Position numbers and translations under genes: made by a program
Shown: positions 56,116 through 64,000 of the stretch, one piece after another
Layout of the letters: each line of letters opens with the position of its first letter
Position numbering within the stretch: position 1 is the first letter of the stretch
Assembly: GCF_000277125.1 (NCBI RefSeq)
Contig: NC_016946.1
Location: 4,402,001-4,466,000, forward strand
Direction of reading: 5' to 3'
DNA: 64,000 nucleotides
DNA from: Mycobacterium intracellulare ATCC 13950
GTDB lineage: Bacteria; Actinomycetota; Actinomycetes; Mycobacteriales; Mycobacteriaceae
Notes under the pieces: generated by a model
Database searches by the model: none
What the model saw: the letters and a program-made list of their open reading frames with translations, nothing else
Told to the model about the DNA's origin: nothing

Positions 56116-56988
56116 GTGGCACACGGGCGCACCACACTGGGACGACAAGCGTGGCTGGATCGGCCGAGCTACCGACTCGAGCACGCTCTGACCTTCGTGT
56201 TCGCCGCGGCGGGTCGGCACCGGGATCGGATCAGCAATTTCTTGCACGGCACCTGGCTCGGTCATCCGCTGCATCCGGCTCTGACGTCGATTCCGATGGG
56301 AGCGCTGACGACGACGGTCGCGATGGATGCGGTCAGCGTGTTGCCGCGCCGCGCCGCGCCGCTGCACGACGCGTCGAGGTTTGCGCTGGGCGTCGGGCTC
56401 GCCGGCAGCGTCGGCGCGGCCGCCACCGGACTGACGGACTGGCAGCACACCCACGAACAATCGCGTCGAATCGGTCTCGTCCACGGCGCCCTCAACGCCA
56501 TAGCGACGGGCCTGTACGCGGCGTCCTGGTGGGAGCGCCGGGGCGGGCGGCACCGGCGCGGGATGGCGGCGAGCGCGCTGGGCTACGGCCTCACCCTCGG
56601 CGCCGGCTACCTCGGCGGCACGTTGGTGTTCGCATCGGGCACCGGGGTTGACCGCTCCGGCGCCCGGCTGAGCGGAGACCGGTGGACACCGGTGCTGGCG
56701 GTCGCGTCCTTGGATGGCCAGCCGCGGCGTGTGGAGGTGGCCAGCGTCGGCGTGGTGCTCTATCGCAACGAAGGCCGGGTGCTGGCCGTCGGCGAGCACT
56801 GCCCCCACCTGGGCGCGCCGATGAACGACGGCTGGATCGACCGCGATCGAATCGTTTGCCCCTGGCACGGTTCCAGGTTCGCGTGCGAATCGGGAGAAGT
56901 GTTGCGCGGACCGGCAACAGCGGCGCTGCCGCGCTATCCGGTGCGGATCCGCGACGGACTCGTCGAGGTGCGCGGAGTCATGCGATGA
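56116..56988 (+). CDS. DUF2231 membrane protein fused to a Rieske [2Fe-2S] domain
   Basis: A 290-residue fusion. Residues 45-170 are a four-helix DUF2231 membrane domain (FLHGTWLGHPLHPALTSIPMGALTTTVAMD with paired histidines, GLVHGALNAIATGLYAASWW). Residues 190-285 are a Rieske ferredoxin with the ligand motifs CPHLGAPMNDGW and VCPWHGSRF. Histidines in the membrane part could bind heme, giving an electron path from the cluster into the membrane. GTG at 56116 follows GGAGGGG. The hemerythrin gene overlaps by ATGA. Partners and substrate are unknown. Confidence 0.88.
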   Translation: MAHGRTTLGRQAWLDRPSYRLEHALTFVFAAAGRHRDRISNFLHGTWLGHPLHPALTSIPMGALTTTVAMDAVSVLPRRAAPLHDASRFALGVGLAGSVGAAATGLTDWQHTHEQSRRIGLVHGALNAIATGLYAASWWERRGGRHRRGMAASALGYGLTLGAGYLGGTLVFASGTGVDRSGARLSGDRWTPVLAVASLDGQPRRVEVASVGVVLYRNEGRVLAVGEHCPHLGAPMNDGWIDRDRIVCPWHGSRFACESGEVLRGPATAALPRYPVRIRDGLVEVRGVMR

Positions 56989-57464
56989 ATGCCTACGACG
57001 TCCTGTTCGAGCACCACAGAGTTTTACGCGGACTCTGCGAGAGGATCAGCGCGATACCGCCCGAGGCCGACGAGCGCCAGGCCGCCCTCGCTGAGCTGCT
57101 GTTCGAGTTGGACATCCACATGCGCATCGAAGACGACCTGTTCTATCCGGCGGTAGCGGCGGCGAGCGCACTTGTCGCCATCGCCCACGCGGAACACCGC
57201 CAAGTGTGGGATCAGCTGGCGGTGCTCCTGCGGACGGCGCCGACCGCGCCGAATTACCAAGACGAATGGTCCTCATTCGTCCGGGTCCTCGACGCCCACG
57301 CCAGCGAGGAGGAACGCGACTTGTGTCCGGCTCCAATAGATTTGAGTGAGGACTTGCTCGAAAGTCTCGGGAATCAAATGGTCGAGCGCATGGCCCGGCT
57401 ACGGCAGTCGAGGCTCAACAGGCTGCGCGTCCGCGGCCGCGCGGCCCTGCTCAGTTCGCTGTGA
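56985..57464 (+). CDS. Hemerythrin HHE-domain protein
   Basis: A 159-residue four-helix hemerythrin-like protein. Diiron ligand candidates are in LFEHHRVLRGLCERI, LDIHMRIEDDLFYPAV, AIAHAEHRQVWDQL and LDAHASEEERDLCP. Such proteins bind O2 or NO, or store iron. It is translationally coupled to the DUF2231-Rieske gene, suggesting a joint redox job. The basic tail RQSRLNRLRVRGRAALL may touch membrane or nucleic acid. Confidence 0.88.
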   Translation: MNAYDVLFEHHRVLRGLCERISAIPPEADERQAALAELLFELDIHMRIEDDLFYPAVAAASALVAIAHAEHRQVWDQLAVLLRTAPTAPNYQDEWSSFVRVLDAHASEEERDLCPAPIDLSEDLLESLGNQMVERMARLRQSRLNRLRVRGRAALLSSL

Positions 57465-57534
57465 CCGGCGGGGATCTGGCGCTGCGGCGAGGCGTGCCCG
57501 TTTTTGAAATCGGCGAATTGGGTAGGCACCGCCC

Positions 57535-58269
57535 ATGAACAAGGGCGCATCCTTTGCGGTCGCGGCGCTCACCGCGACCCTCGCACCGCTGGCCGCCTGC
57601 GCGAACCAGCAGGGCAGCCAACCCAATACGTCGCCGCTGACCAGCCCCGCCCCGGGCGCGGAGCGGCTGACCACCCAGCTCAAGACCGCCGACGGGATCC
57701 CGGTCGCCAACGCCACCTTCGAATTCGCGAACGGCTACGCCACGGTGACCGTGGAGGCCGGCCCCAACCAGGTGCTGAGCCCCGGTTTCCATGGGCTGCA
57801 AATCCATTCGGTCGGCAAATGCGAGGGCGACTTCGACTCCGCGGGAAGCGTCTACCAGGCGGCCGATCACACGGGCTACCCCGCCAGCGGAGACCTGACC
57901 GCGCTGCAGGTGCGCTCCGACGGCTCGGCGAAGCTGGTCACCACCAGCAACTCGTTTACCGCCGCGGACCTGAGAAGCAGCTCGGGCAGCGCGCTGATCC
58001 TGCACCAGAGCGTCGACAACTTGGGCGGCGGCCCCACCGCCGAGTCGAACAAACGAATCGCCTGCGGTGTGATCGCGGCGGCGTCGGCGACGACGACCTC
58101 GTCGACCACCAGCGTCACACCCAGCACCAGCACCAGCACAGTCGTCGTGCCACCGCCGTCGACGAGCACGAGCACGAGCACCGTCACGGTCACCAGCACC
58201 CCGACCACGACGTCCGCGCCGACCACGACCGTGAGCACTCCGCCCAGCCTGCCGCCGGGCACCCGCTGA
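57535..58269 (+). CDS. SodC-like lipoprotein with lost copper ligands and Thr/Ser-rich tail
   Basis: A 244-residue lipoprotein: the lipobox LAAC (Cys22) follows a short signal peptide. Residues 45-180 align with mycobacterial SodC (TFEFANGYATVTVEAG, SPGFHGLQIHSVGKCEGD, ASGDLTALQVRSDGSAKLVTT, RIACGVI). Key ligands are changed: the HxH pair is Gln89-Ile-His91, and the GGHYH ligand loop reads GSVYQ (104-108). His112, Asp120 and His157 remain, as do Cys96 and Cys177 of the disulfide. Residues 183-244 are almost only Thr, Ser, Pro and Val. Normal dismutase activity is unlikely. Confidence 0.85.
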   Translation: MNKGASFAVAALTATLAPLAACANQQGSQPNTSPLTSPAPGAERLTTQLKTADGIPVANATFEFANGYATVTVEAGPNQVLSPGFHGLQIHSVGKCEGDFDSAGSVYQAADHTGYPASGDLTALQVRSDGSAKLVTTSNSFTAADLRSSSGSALILHQSVDNLGGGPTAESNKRIACGVIAAASATTTSSTTSVTPSTSTSTVVVPPPSTSTSTSTVTVTSTPTTTSAPTTTVSTPPSLPPGTR

Positions 58270-58324
58270 CGCTTGAGGCCCCGAAAACGGCGCCGGCCCC
58301 GCGACGGCGAATTACTGTGCTGAG

Positions 58325-58738
58325 ATGCAGACCGCGCTGTTCACCCTGGGTCTGGTCCTGTTTCTGCTCGGCCTGCTCACCGGGCTGGCCGTCCCCGCCC
58401 TGAAGAACGGGCGCATGGGGTTGTCGAGCCACCTGGAGGCGTTGCTCAACGGCATGTTCCTCGTGTTGCTCGGTCTGCTGTGGCCGCACATTCACCTGCC
58501 CCACGCGTGGGGAATCGCCGCGGTCGCGCTCATCGTGTACGCGGCCTACGCGAACTGGTTGACGACGCTGCTCGCGGCGGCGTGGGGCGCCGGTCGCAGA
58601 TTCGCGCCCATCGCGGCGGGCGACTTTGAGGCCTCGACGGCGAAGGAGAGCTTTGTCAGCTTCGGGTTGGTGTCGCTCTCGCTGGCGATCTTGGTGGGCG
58701 TAGGCATCGTCATCGTCGGGGTCCTCGTCGGGCGCTGA
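58325..58738 (+). CDS. Hydroxylaminobenzene mutase-like membrane protein
   Basis: A 137-residue four-helix membrane protein. It shares LFLLGLLTGLAVPALKNGRMGLSSHLEALLNGMFLVLLGLLWP and NWLTTLLAAAWGAG with the HabA/HabB (hydroxyamino)benzene mutases, which isomerise hydroxylaminobenzene to 2-aminophenol in nitroarene degradation. The PALKNxRMGLSSHLE signature is strong. Actual substrate in a mycobacterium is unknown. No nitroarene pathway genes are adjacent. Confidence 0.75.
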   Translation: MQTALFTLGLVLFLLGLLTGLAVPALKNGRMGLSSHLEALLNGMFLVLLGLLWPHIHLPHAWGIAAVALIVYAAYANWLTTLLAAAWGAGRRFAPIAAGDFEASTAKESFVSFGLVSLSLAILVGVGIVIVGVLVGR

Positions 58739-58760
58739 GGATCGTGCTTAGGTCGGGATT

Positions 58761-59411
58761 GTGAAACCCCTCGCCGACTTCTTTCGCGACACGGTCGGGG
58801 CGCGGATAGCGGTGGCCGCCGTGCTCGGAGTCGCCGTCGCCCTTGGGGTGGGCAACACGGTCGGCTGGCGGTTCGCGCTGGCCGGCTGGATCGTCACCGC
58901 CGGTGTCTACGTGGTGTGGACGCGGCTCATCCTGGGCGGAATGGATGCCGATCAAACCCGCGAATATGCGACCCGGGAGGATCCCACCCGGTGGGCATCC
59001 GACGCGGTCATCGTGTCGGCGAGCGTCGCGAGCCTGGGCGGGGTGGGTTACGTGGTCGCCGCGGCGTCGCGTTCGGGTCCCGGCGCCGTGGAAGCCGCCG
59101 TCGTCGGCATCCTGACCGTCGCGGCGTCCTGGTTCGCCGTGCACACGCTGTTCACCGTGCACTACGCGCGGCTGTATTACTCGGACGAACCGGGCGGAAT
59201 CAACTTCCACGACCCGGAGCCGCCGCGCTTTCGCGACTTTGCGTATGTCGCCTTCACGGTCGGCATGACCTATCAGGTGTCAGATACCGAGATCGGATTG
59301 ACCTCCATCAGGGCCACGGTGCTGCGCCAGGCGCTGCTGTCCTACCTGCTCGGCGCGGTCGTCCTGGCGGTCACCATCAACCTGATCGCGGGATTGGGCG
59401 CCAAGTTCTGA
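58761..59411 (+). CDS. DUF1345 integral membrane protein
   Basis: A 216-residue protein with five or six membrane segments ([106 protein letters not shown]). The [40 protein letters not shown] stretch is the DUF1345 signature. Function unknown. GTG at 58761. Confidence 0.88.
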   Translation: MKPLADFFRDTVGARIAVAAVLGVAVALGVGNTVGWRFALAGWIVTAGVYVVWTRLILGGMDADQTREYATREDPTRWASDAVIVSASVASLGGVGYVVAAASRSGPGAVEAAVVGILTVAASWFAVHTLFTVHYARLYYSDEPGGINFHDPEPPRFRDFAYVAFTVGMTYQVSDTEIGLTSIRATVLRQALLSYLLGAVVLAVTINLIAGLGAKF

Positions 59412-59417
59412 CGCGTG

Positions 59418-59726
59418 CGGTCGAGTGGAACGCGTTGCGCCACAGTCGATCGCTTCGAAATAGTCGGCCATCTCTTGCTGCGACTCGGGATAGCCGCGCA
59501 TGGGCACGTGGAGCAGCCGGGCCAGCCGGCGGTTGTCGCGCAGCAGCTCCTCTTTCTCGGCCTCGGTGAACTCGCGGCCGATCAACAACCGCCCGGCCTG
59601 TGCGTTGACGATGTAGCCGGTGGCGATCACCCACTGATAGGCCTCGGGATTCAAAGCGCTGATCTGCCTACCGGTCTCGGCGCTTTCATGGTGATCGGCG
59701 GCGCCGGGGCGGAAGAATCGAGAGAC
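59418..59726 (-). pseudogene. Remnant of a DUF2236 (MpaB-like oxygenase) gene
   Basis: The minus-strand frame from after a TAA at 59727-59729 reads ETGRQISALNPEAYQWVIATGYIVN and then IGREFTEAEKEELLRDNRRLARLLHVPMRGYPESQQEMADYFEAI, the middle of the DUF2236/MpaB oxygenase domain. No start codon and no further domain are present: the heme-binding downstream part and the N-terminus are missing. About 100 of 250 or more residues remain. Confidence 0.7.
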
Positions 59727-60080
59727 TTACCGAGCCGCCGCTCCGACGGCATCGCCGAGTGACCAAGTTGCTCATTTCGTAACGGGTATGTCCGCTATCC
59801 ACTCACTAGCCGGTACATCTGACGGAGGTATGAAGACGTACGGCGGTATGTCCTGCCCGATGCACAACGGCCAGTCGACCACGCTGTCATCGTCTTGATG
59901 TTCGGGTCCGTGCACAGTGCAGCATCATCCCATAGCACACAGACGACACAACAGATACGTTAGCTGGCACGTCACGTCGAGCGCGTGTATGTCCTGTTAG
60001 AGACATTGTTCGGCGCAAGTGGTGGCTTAGCTTGTTGCCTCAAAAATCGTGGTCATCGCGCGCAGGCGCCCGACGACGAG
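59727..60080. other. Gene-free, lower-GC stretch with three GTATGTCC motifs
   Basis: No ORF with coding character is seen. GTATGTCC occurs at 59786-59793, 59846-59853 and 59987-59994, all on the plus strand. Base composition is richer in A/T than in the flanking genes. It follows a gene remnant and precedes a groEL1-tail remnant, so it is probably a recombination or decay zone. No tRNA, integrase or promoter is recognised. Confidence 0.5.
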
Positions 60081-60109
60081 AAACACCCCCGGTCCCAAGA
60101 CCGAGGGTG
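60081..60109 (-). terminator. Rho-independent terminator-like hairpin (left copy)
   Basis: CACCCCCGGTC (60084-60094) and GACCGAGGGTG (60099-60109) form an 11-bp stem with a 4-nt loop; the one odd pair is a G-U wobble on the minus strand. The minus-strand RNA ends UUU after the stem. It follows the groEL1-tail remnant, as the right-hand terminator follows groEL1. Confidence 0.7.
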
Positions 60110-60136
60110 CATCTTTGAGTCAGCCGAGACCCCTAG

Positions 60137-60215
60137 CTAGTGATGGTGATGATCGTGGCCGTGGTCATCCCCCTCGGCCGGCTTGTCGACGACGGCCGTC
60201 TCGGTGCTGCTCCAT
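60137..60215 (-). pseudogene. Diverged copy of the groEL1 3' end
   Basis: Read on the minus strand the segment ends TETAVVDKPAEGDDHGHDHHHH and a TAG. The genuine groEL1 ends [23 protein letters not shown]. About 70 nt align with 8 mismatches and one 3-nt gap. Similarity fades above 60207. It is a C-terminal fragment only and lies downstream of the 60248-60961 gene on the same strand. Confidence 0.85.
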
Positions 60216-60247
60216 GCAAGCCAAGCCAAGCGCCGGCCGGGATTCAG

Positions 60248-60961
60248 TTACCTGTGCGCGAATTCGGCAAGCTTGGCATTGACGGCTGCAGAATCGGGTC
60301 CCGCGTACGCCTTCGGATCGCGCGTCTTGACCCATACGAGTAACGGGCAACTTACTGCCGGACCGTCCACGGTGCCTAGTTGCTCGATGCGCTTGCCGGT
60401 CTTCGCCTCGCGCAATTCGATGTCGTACTGAACTGCGTAGACGTCAACGTCGACGTGTTCGCCGGTGTCAGTCTGCAAGTTGCAGGTGCGGGCCTTTACT
60501 TCCGTCCCGGATTTGCGGGTAAGGCAGGCAACAACGTTCGTCGAGCGGAAGTCGTCGGGATTCGCCCGGTAGTCGGCACGGGAATCCAATGTCACTTCCG
60601 CCCAGTGGGAATTGGCCAGTTCGCGCATCGGGCTCGGCTCGTCGTCCGGGGCGAACGCAGCAATCTTGTACGGCTTCCCGTACGCGGCTGCGTTACTGAT
60701 CGATCCGCCGTCGCACACCACATCGAAGGCCGTGGGAGATGCGGCTTCCTGGACTCGGCCGCGCTCATCGCGGGCCATGTCCTGGAGGAGAAAAAATCCG
60801 ACCAACGCCACCGGTACGAGAACGACGACCGCCGCGACGGCAAGCACGACTATGAGCCCGACATTGGTCTTACGTCGAAGAGGCGGCTGCGACGGGCACG
60901 ACGGTGGCCACTGCTGGGGGTATCGCGGTGGTTGCGGTGGCCACTGCTGCGGATAGCTCAC
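60248..60961 (-). CDS. Pro-rich N-terminal, single-span membrane protein of unknown function
   Basis: A 237-residue protein. Residues 1-28 are Pro/Gln/Trp-rich (YPQQWPPQPP twice). A basic LRRKT precedes one membrane span (VGLIVVLAVAAVVVLVPVALVGFFLL), then an exported domain of about 170 residues with four cysteines (VVCDGG, VACLTRK, RTCNLQ, VSCPLL), likely two disulfides. No family is recognised with confidence. GTG at 60961 is chosen for GGGGAG 7 nt upstream. The gene lies between groEL1 and a copy of the groEL1 tail, and its GC content is lower, suggesting acquisition. Confidence 0.75.
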   Translation of the reverse strand: MSYPQQWPPQPPRYPQQWPPSCPSQPPLRRKTNVGLIVVLAVAAVVVLVPVALVGFFLLQDMARDERGRVQEAASPTAFDVVCDGGSISNAAAYGKPYKIAAFAPDDEPSPMRELANSHWAEVTLDSRADYRANPDDFRSTNVVACLTRKSGTEVKARTCNLQTDTGEHVDVDVYAVQYDIELREAKTGKRIEQLGTVDGPAVSCPLLVWVKTRDPKAYAGPDSAAVNAKLAEFAHR

Positions 60962-61011
60962 GCTCACGCTCCCCAAGTCAGAGTCCGGCCAGCGTAGCAA
61001 TCGGCGCGACG

Positions 61012-61045
61012 AAAACGCCCCCGGCGATTTGAGCCGGGGGCGTTT
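61012..61045 (-). terminator. Rho-independent terminator after groEL1
   Basis: A 13-bp perfect stem (ACGCCCCCGGC with GCCGGGGGCGT plus two A-T pairs) and a 7-nt loop, 13 nt after the groEL1 stop. The minus-strand RNA ends UUUU. It is nearly symmetrical and could act in both directions. Confidence 0.85.
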
Positions 61046-61057
61046 GTCGTCATTCAT

Positions 61058-62674
<1,617 letters not shown>

Positions 62675-62769
62675 CAGGCTCCTTCACGCCCCAGCTCTGA
62701 GGCTCTAACGCATGCCGCCCCGGAAATCACCCGCGCGGACGCGGGGATCGCCGGGGCGGGACACGGTTC

Positions 62770-63072
62770 TTACTTGGAGACGACAGCCAGCACGTCGCGC
62801 GCCGACAGGATCAGGTACTCCTCGCCGTTGTACTTGATCTCGGTGCCGCCGTACTTGCTGTAGATGACGGTGTCGCCTTCCGAGACGTCCAGCGGGATGC
62901 GCTTCTCGCCGTCTTCGTCCCACCGGCCGGGGCCGACTGCGACGACGGTGCCTTCCTGCGGCTTCTCCTTGGCGGTGTCGGGAATGACCAGACCGGACGC
63001 GGTCGTGGTCTCGGCCTCGTTGGCCTGCACGAGAATCTTGTCCTCGAGTGGCTTGATGTTCACCTTCGCCAC
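62770..63072 (-). CDS. groES: 10 kDa co-chaperonin
   Basis: A 100-residue GroES. It starts at GTG 63072 ([16 protein letters not shown]) and carries the mobile loop [23 protein letters not shown] and the [27 protein letters not shown] end. It caps GroEL rings. GGAGGG lies 9-10 nt upstream. It corresponds to Rv3418c. Its 5' leader of about 165 nt begins at the CIRCE element. Confidence 0.96.
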   Translation of the reverse strand: MAKVNIKPLEDKILVQANEAETTTASGLVIPDTAKEKPQEGTVVAVGPGRWDEDGEKRIPLDVSEGDTVIYSKYGGTEIKYNGEEYLILSARDVLAVVSK

Positions 63073-63240
63073 GATTGGAGCCCTCCAGTGTTTGGGTCGG
63101 GTCCGGGACGAGCCCGGACCGGGAGTTGGTGGCCGGTCCGGGGCGGGCCCGGAACCTGCCGAATTATCAGGTGTTCGGCATTCGTCCATGCCCGAGCGCC
63201 GTCGTCGCGGGTGCCGACACAGGGCGTGGCCGATTGCCAC

Positions 63241-63267
63241 CTAGCACTCTATACACGGGAGTGCTAG
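63241..63267. promoter_or_regulatory. CIRCE element (HrcA operator)
   Basis: CTAGCACTC-N9-GAGTGCTAG matches the CIRCE consensus TTAGCACTC-N9-GAGTGCTAA with one change per arm. A third half-site CTAGCACTC follows at once (63264-63272), making GAGTGCTAGCACTC a second dyad. It lies about 170 nt upstream of groES and covers a TATAGA -10 candidate. HrcA represses the operon at normal temperature. Confidence 0.93.
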
Positions 63268-63312
63268 CACTCAAGGGGGCCCCGCTGCTCCCCGCGCGTT
63301 CGCCCTCAGCGA

Positions 63313-64000
63313 TCAGCCGACCTGCGCCTTCACCACCGGCAGGCCCGGGTCGCTGGGCACGTCCAGCGGGGATGGCGGCGCCCCGGCGGCCACCAGATGC
63401 GCGGCGAACGACGCGATCATCGCTCCGTTGTCGGTGCACAGCCGGGGCCTGGGGATGCGCAACGTCAGGCCGCCCGCCGCGCAGCGCTGCTCGGCCAGCT
63501 CCCGCAACCGCGAATTCGCGGCCACTCCCCCGGCGATCAGCAGTGTCGAGACGCCGAGGTCCGTCGCGGCGCGCACGGCCTTGCGGGTCAGCACGTCGGC
63601 CACCGCCTCCTGGAACCCGGCCGCGACGTCGGCGTTCACCGCGTCCGGGTGGCTTTCCAGGTGCCGGGCCACGGCCGTCTTGAGGCCGGAGAAGCTGAAC
63701 GCATAGGGGTCGTCGCGCGGCCCCGTCATGCCGCGCGGGAAGGCGATCGCGTCGCGGTCGCCGGTGCGGGCCAGCTCGTCGAGCACCCTGCCGCCCGGGT
63801 AGCCCAGCCCCAGCAGCCGCGCCACCTTGTCGTAGGCCTCGCCGGCCGCGTCGTCGACGGTGCTGCCCAGCTCGACGATCGGCTCGCCGAGCGAGCGCAC
63901 ATGCAGCAAGTGGGTGTGGCCGCCCGAGACCAGCAGCGCCACGCACTCGGGTAGCGACCCGTGCTCGTAGACGTCGGCGGCCAGGTGCCCGCCCAGATGG
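63313..64000 (-). CDS. tsaD: tRNA N6-threonylcarbamoyladenosine synthase TsaD (C-terminal part)
   Basis: The last 228 codons of TsaD (Gcp, Rv3419c); the gene continues past the right edge. [13 protein letters not shown] is part of the metal-binding motif; [50 protein letters not shown] and [15 protein letters not shown] are all canonical. With TsaB/TsaE it installs t6A37 on ANN-decoding tRNAs. It is upstream of groES on the same strand but has 240 nt and a CIRCE between. Confidence 0.94.
   Translation of the reverse strand, partial: HLGGHLAADVYEHGSLPECVALLVSGGHTHLLHVRSLGEPIVELGSTVDDAAGEAYDKVARLLGLGYPGGRVLDELARTGDRDAIAFPRGMTGPRDDPYAFSFSGLKTAVARHLESHPDAVNADVAAGFQEAVADVLTRKAVRAATDLGVSTLLIAGGVAANSRLRELAEQRCAAGGLTLRIPRPRLCTDNGAMIASFAAHLVAAGAPPSPLDVPSDPGLPVVKAQVG

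Noticed and set aside
55262..56137. Longer start for the GreA-like gene up to 56137
   Set aside because: The upstream extension is Arg/Pro/Gly-rich shadow sequence, and ATG 55759 has a ribosome site and begins the domain.
60248..61057. Start of the Pro-rich membrane protein at 61057
   Set aside because: That start would place translation across the groEL1 terminator; GTG 60961 has a suitable Shine-Dalgarno.

Overview
The window comes from a high-GC actinobacterium, almost certainly a slow-growing Mycobacterium of the M. avium complex or a close relative. The evidence is the marker genes (a PPE protein, the mycolate genes cmaA1 and acrA1, the imuA'/imuB/dnaE2 mutasome, whiB3, sigD/rsdA and the mfp operon), the frequent GTG and leaderless starts, and a gene order that largely follows M. 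tuberculosis Rv3340-Rv3419c. The species call and the synteny rest on recalled gene order and protein sequences, not on a search.

Layout. 1-4.3 kb: start of a monomeric isocitrate dehydrogenase gene, then a SAM-IV riboswitch, a cysteine-rich leader ORF and the metC-metX-methyltransferase operon. 4.3-8.9 kb: a 13E12-type HNH protein, a DUF732 protein with a PGM-rich tail, folD with a DUF3017 membrane gene, and an OYE-type oxidoreductase. 8.9-14 kb: two tandem FHA-ABC transporters of the Rv1747 type. 14-18.7 kb: the mfpA-E operon (pentapeptide protein, GTPase, DUF742, roadblock protein, sensor kinase). 19-22.5 kb: RNA and small-molecule enzymes, and an IS30-family element set inside an inverted repeat. 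22.5-27 kb: dnaE2 and divergent otsB2 around a LexA box. 27-36 kb: lipid and mycolate genes (htdY, lpqD, acrA1, cmaA1, an extra beta-ketoacyl-ACP synthase), iunH and a lactate monooxygenase-like gene. 36-40.3 kb: imuB, imuA' with a second LexA box, a decayed intergenic region, and guaA. 40.4-47 kb: a Zur-box-linked PPE3-like gene with a His-rich loop, a phosphoglucomutase-GH65 phosphorylase operon, and a TetR/dioxygenase pair with two palindromic operators. 47-52 kb: choD, guaB3, guaB2. 52-55 kb: DUF5319 gene, rsdA-sigD, an Rv3415c-like gene and whiB3. 55-59.7 kb: an accessory-looking redox/membrane cluster (GreA-like protein, DUF2231-Rieske protein, hemerythrin, degenerate SodC-like lipoprotein, hydroxylaminobenzene mutase-like protein, DUF1345 protein, DUF2236 remnant). 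59.7-64 kb: an atypical stretch with a diverged copy of the groEL1 3' end, a Pro-rich membrane protein, then groEL1, groES, a CIRCE element and part of tsaD.

How the genes fit together. Four functional groups stand out: sulfur-amino-acid synthesis under layered RNA control; an SOS mutagenesis regulon in two blocks (dnaE2 and imuA'-imuB) with nearly identical LexA boxes; GMP synthesis (guaA, guaB2, guaB3); and the groES/groEL1 heat-shock pair. The most unusual observations are the Cys-rich leader ORF, the Zur-box/His-rich PPE unit with its coupled mini-ORF, the SodC-like protein lacking metal ligands, the groEL1-tail duplication around a foreign-looking gene, and several palindromic or duplicated intergenic elements.
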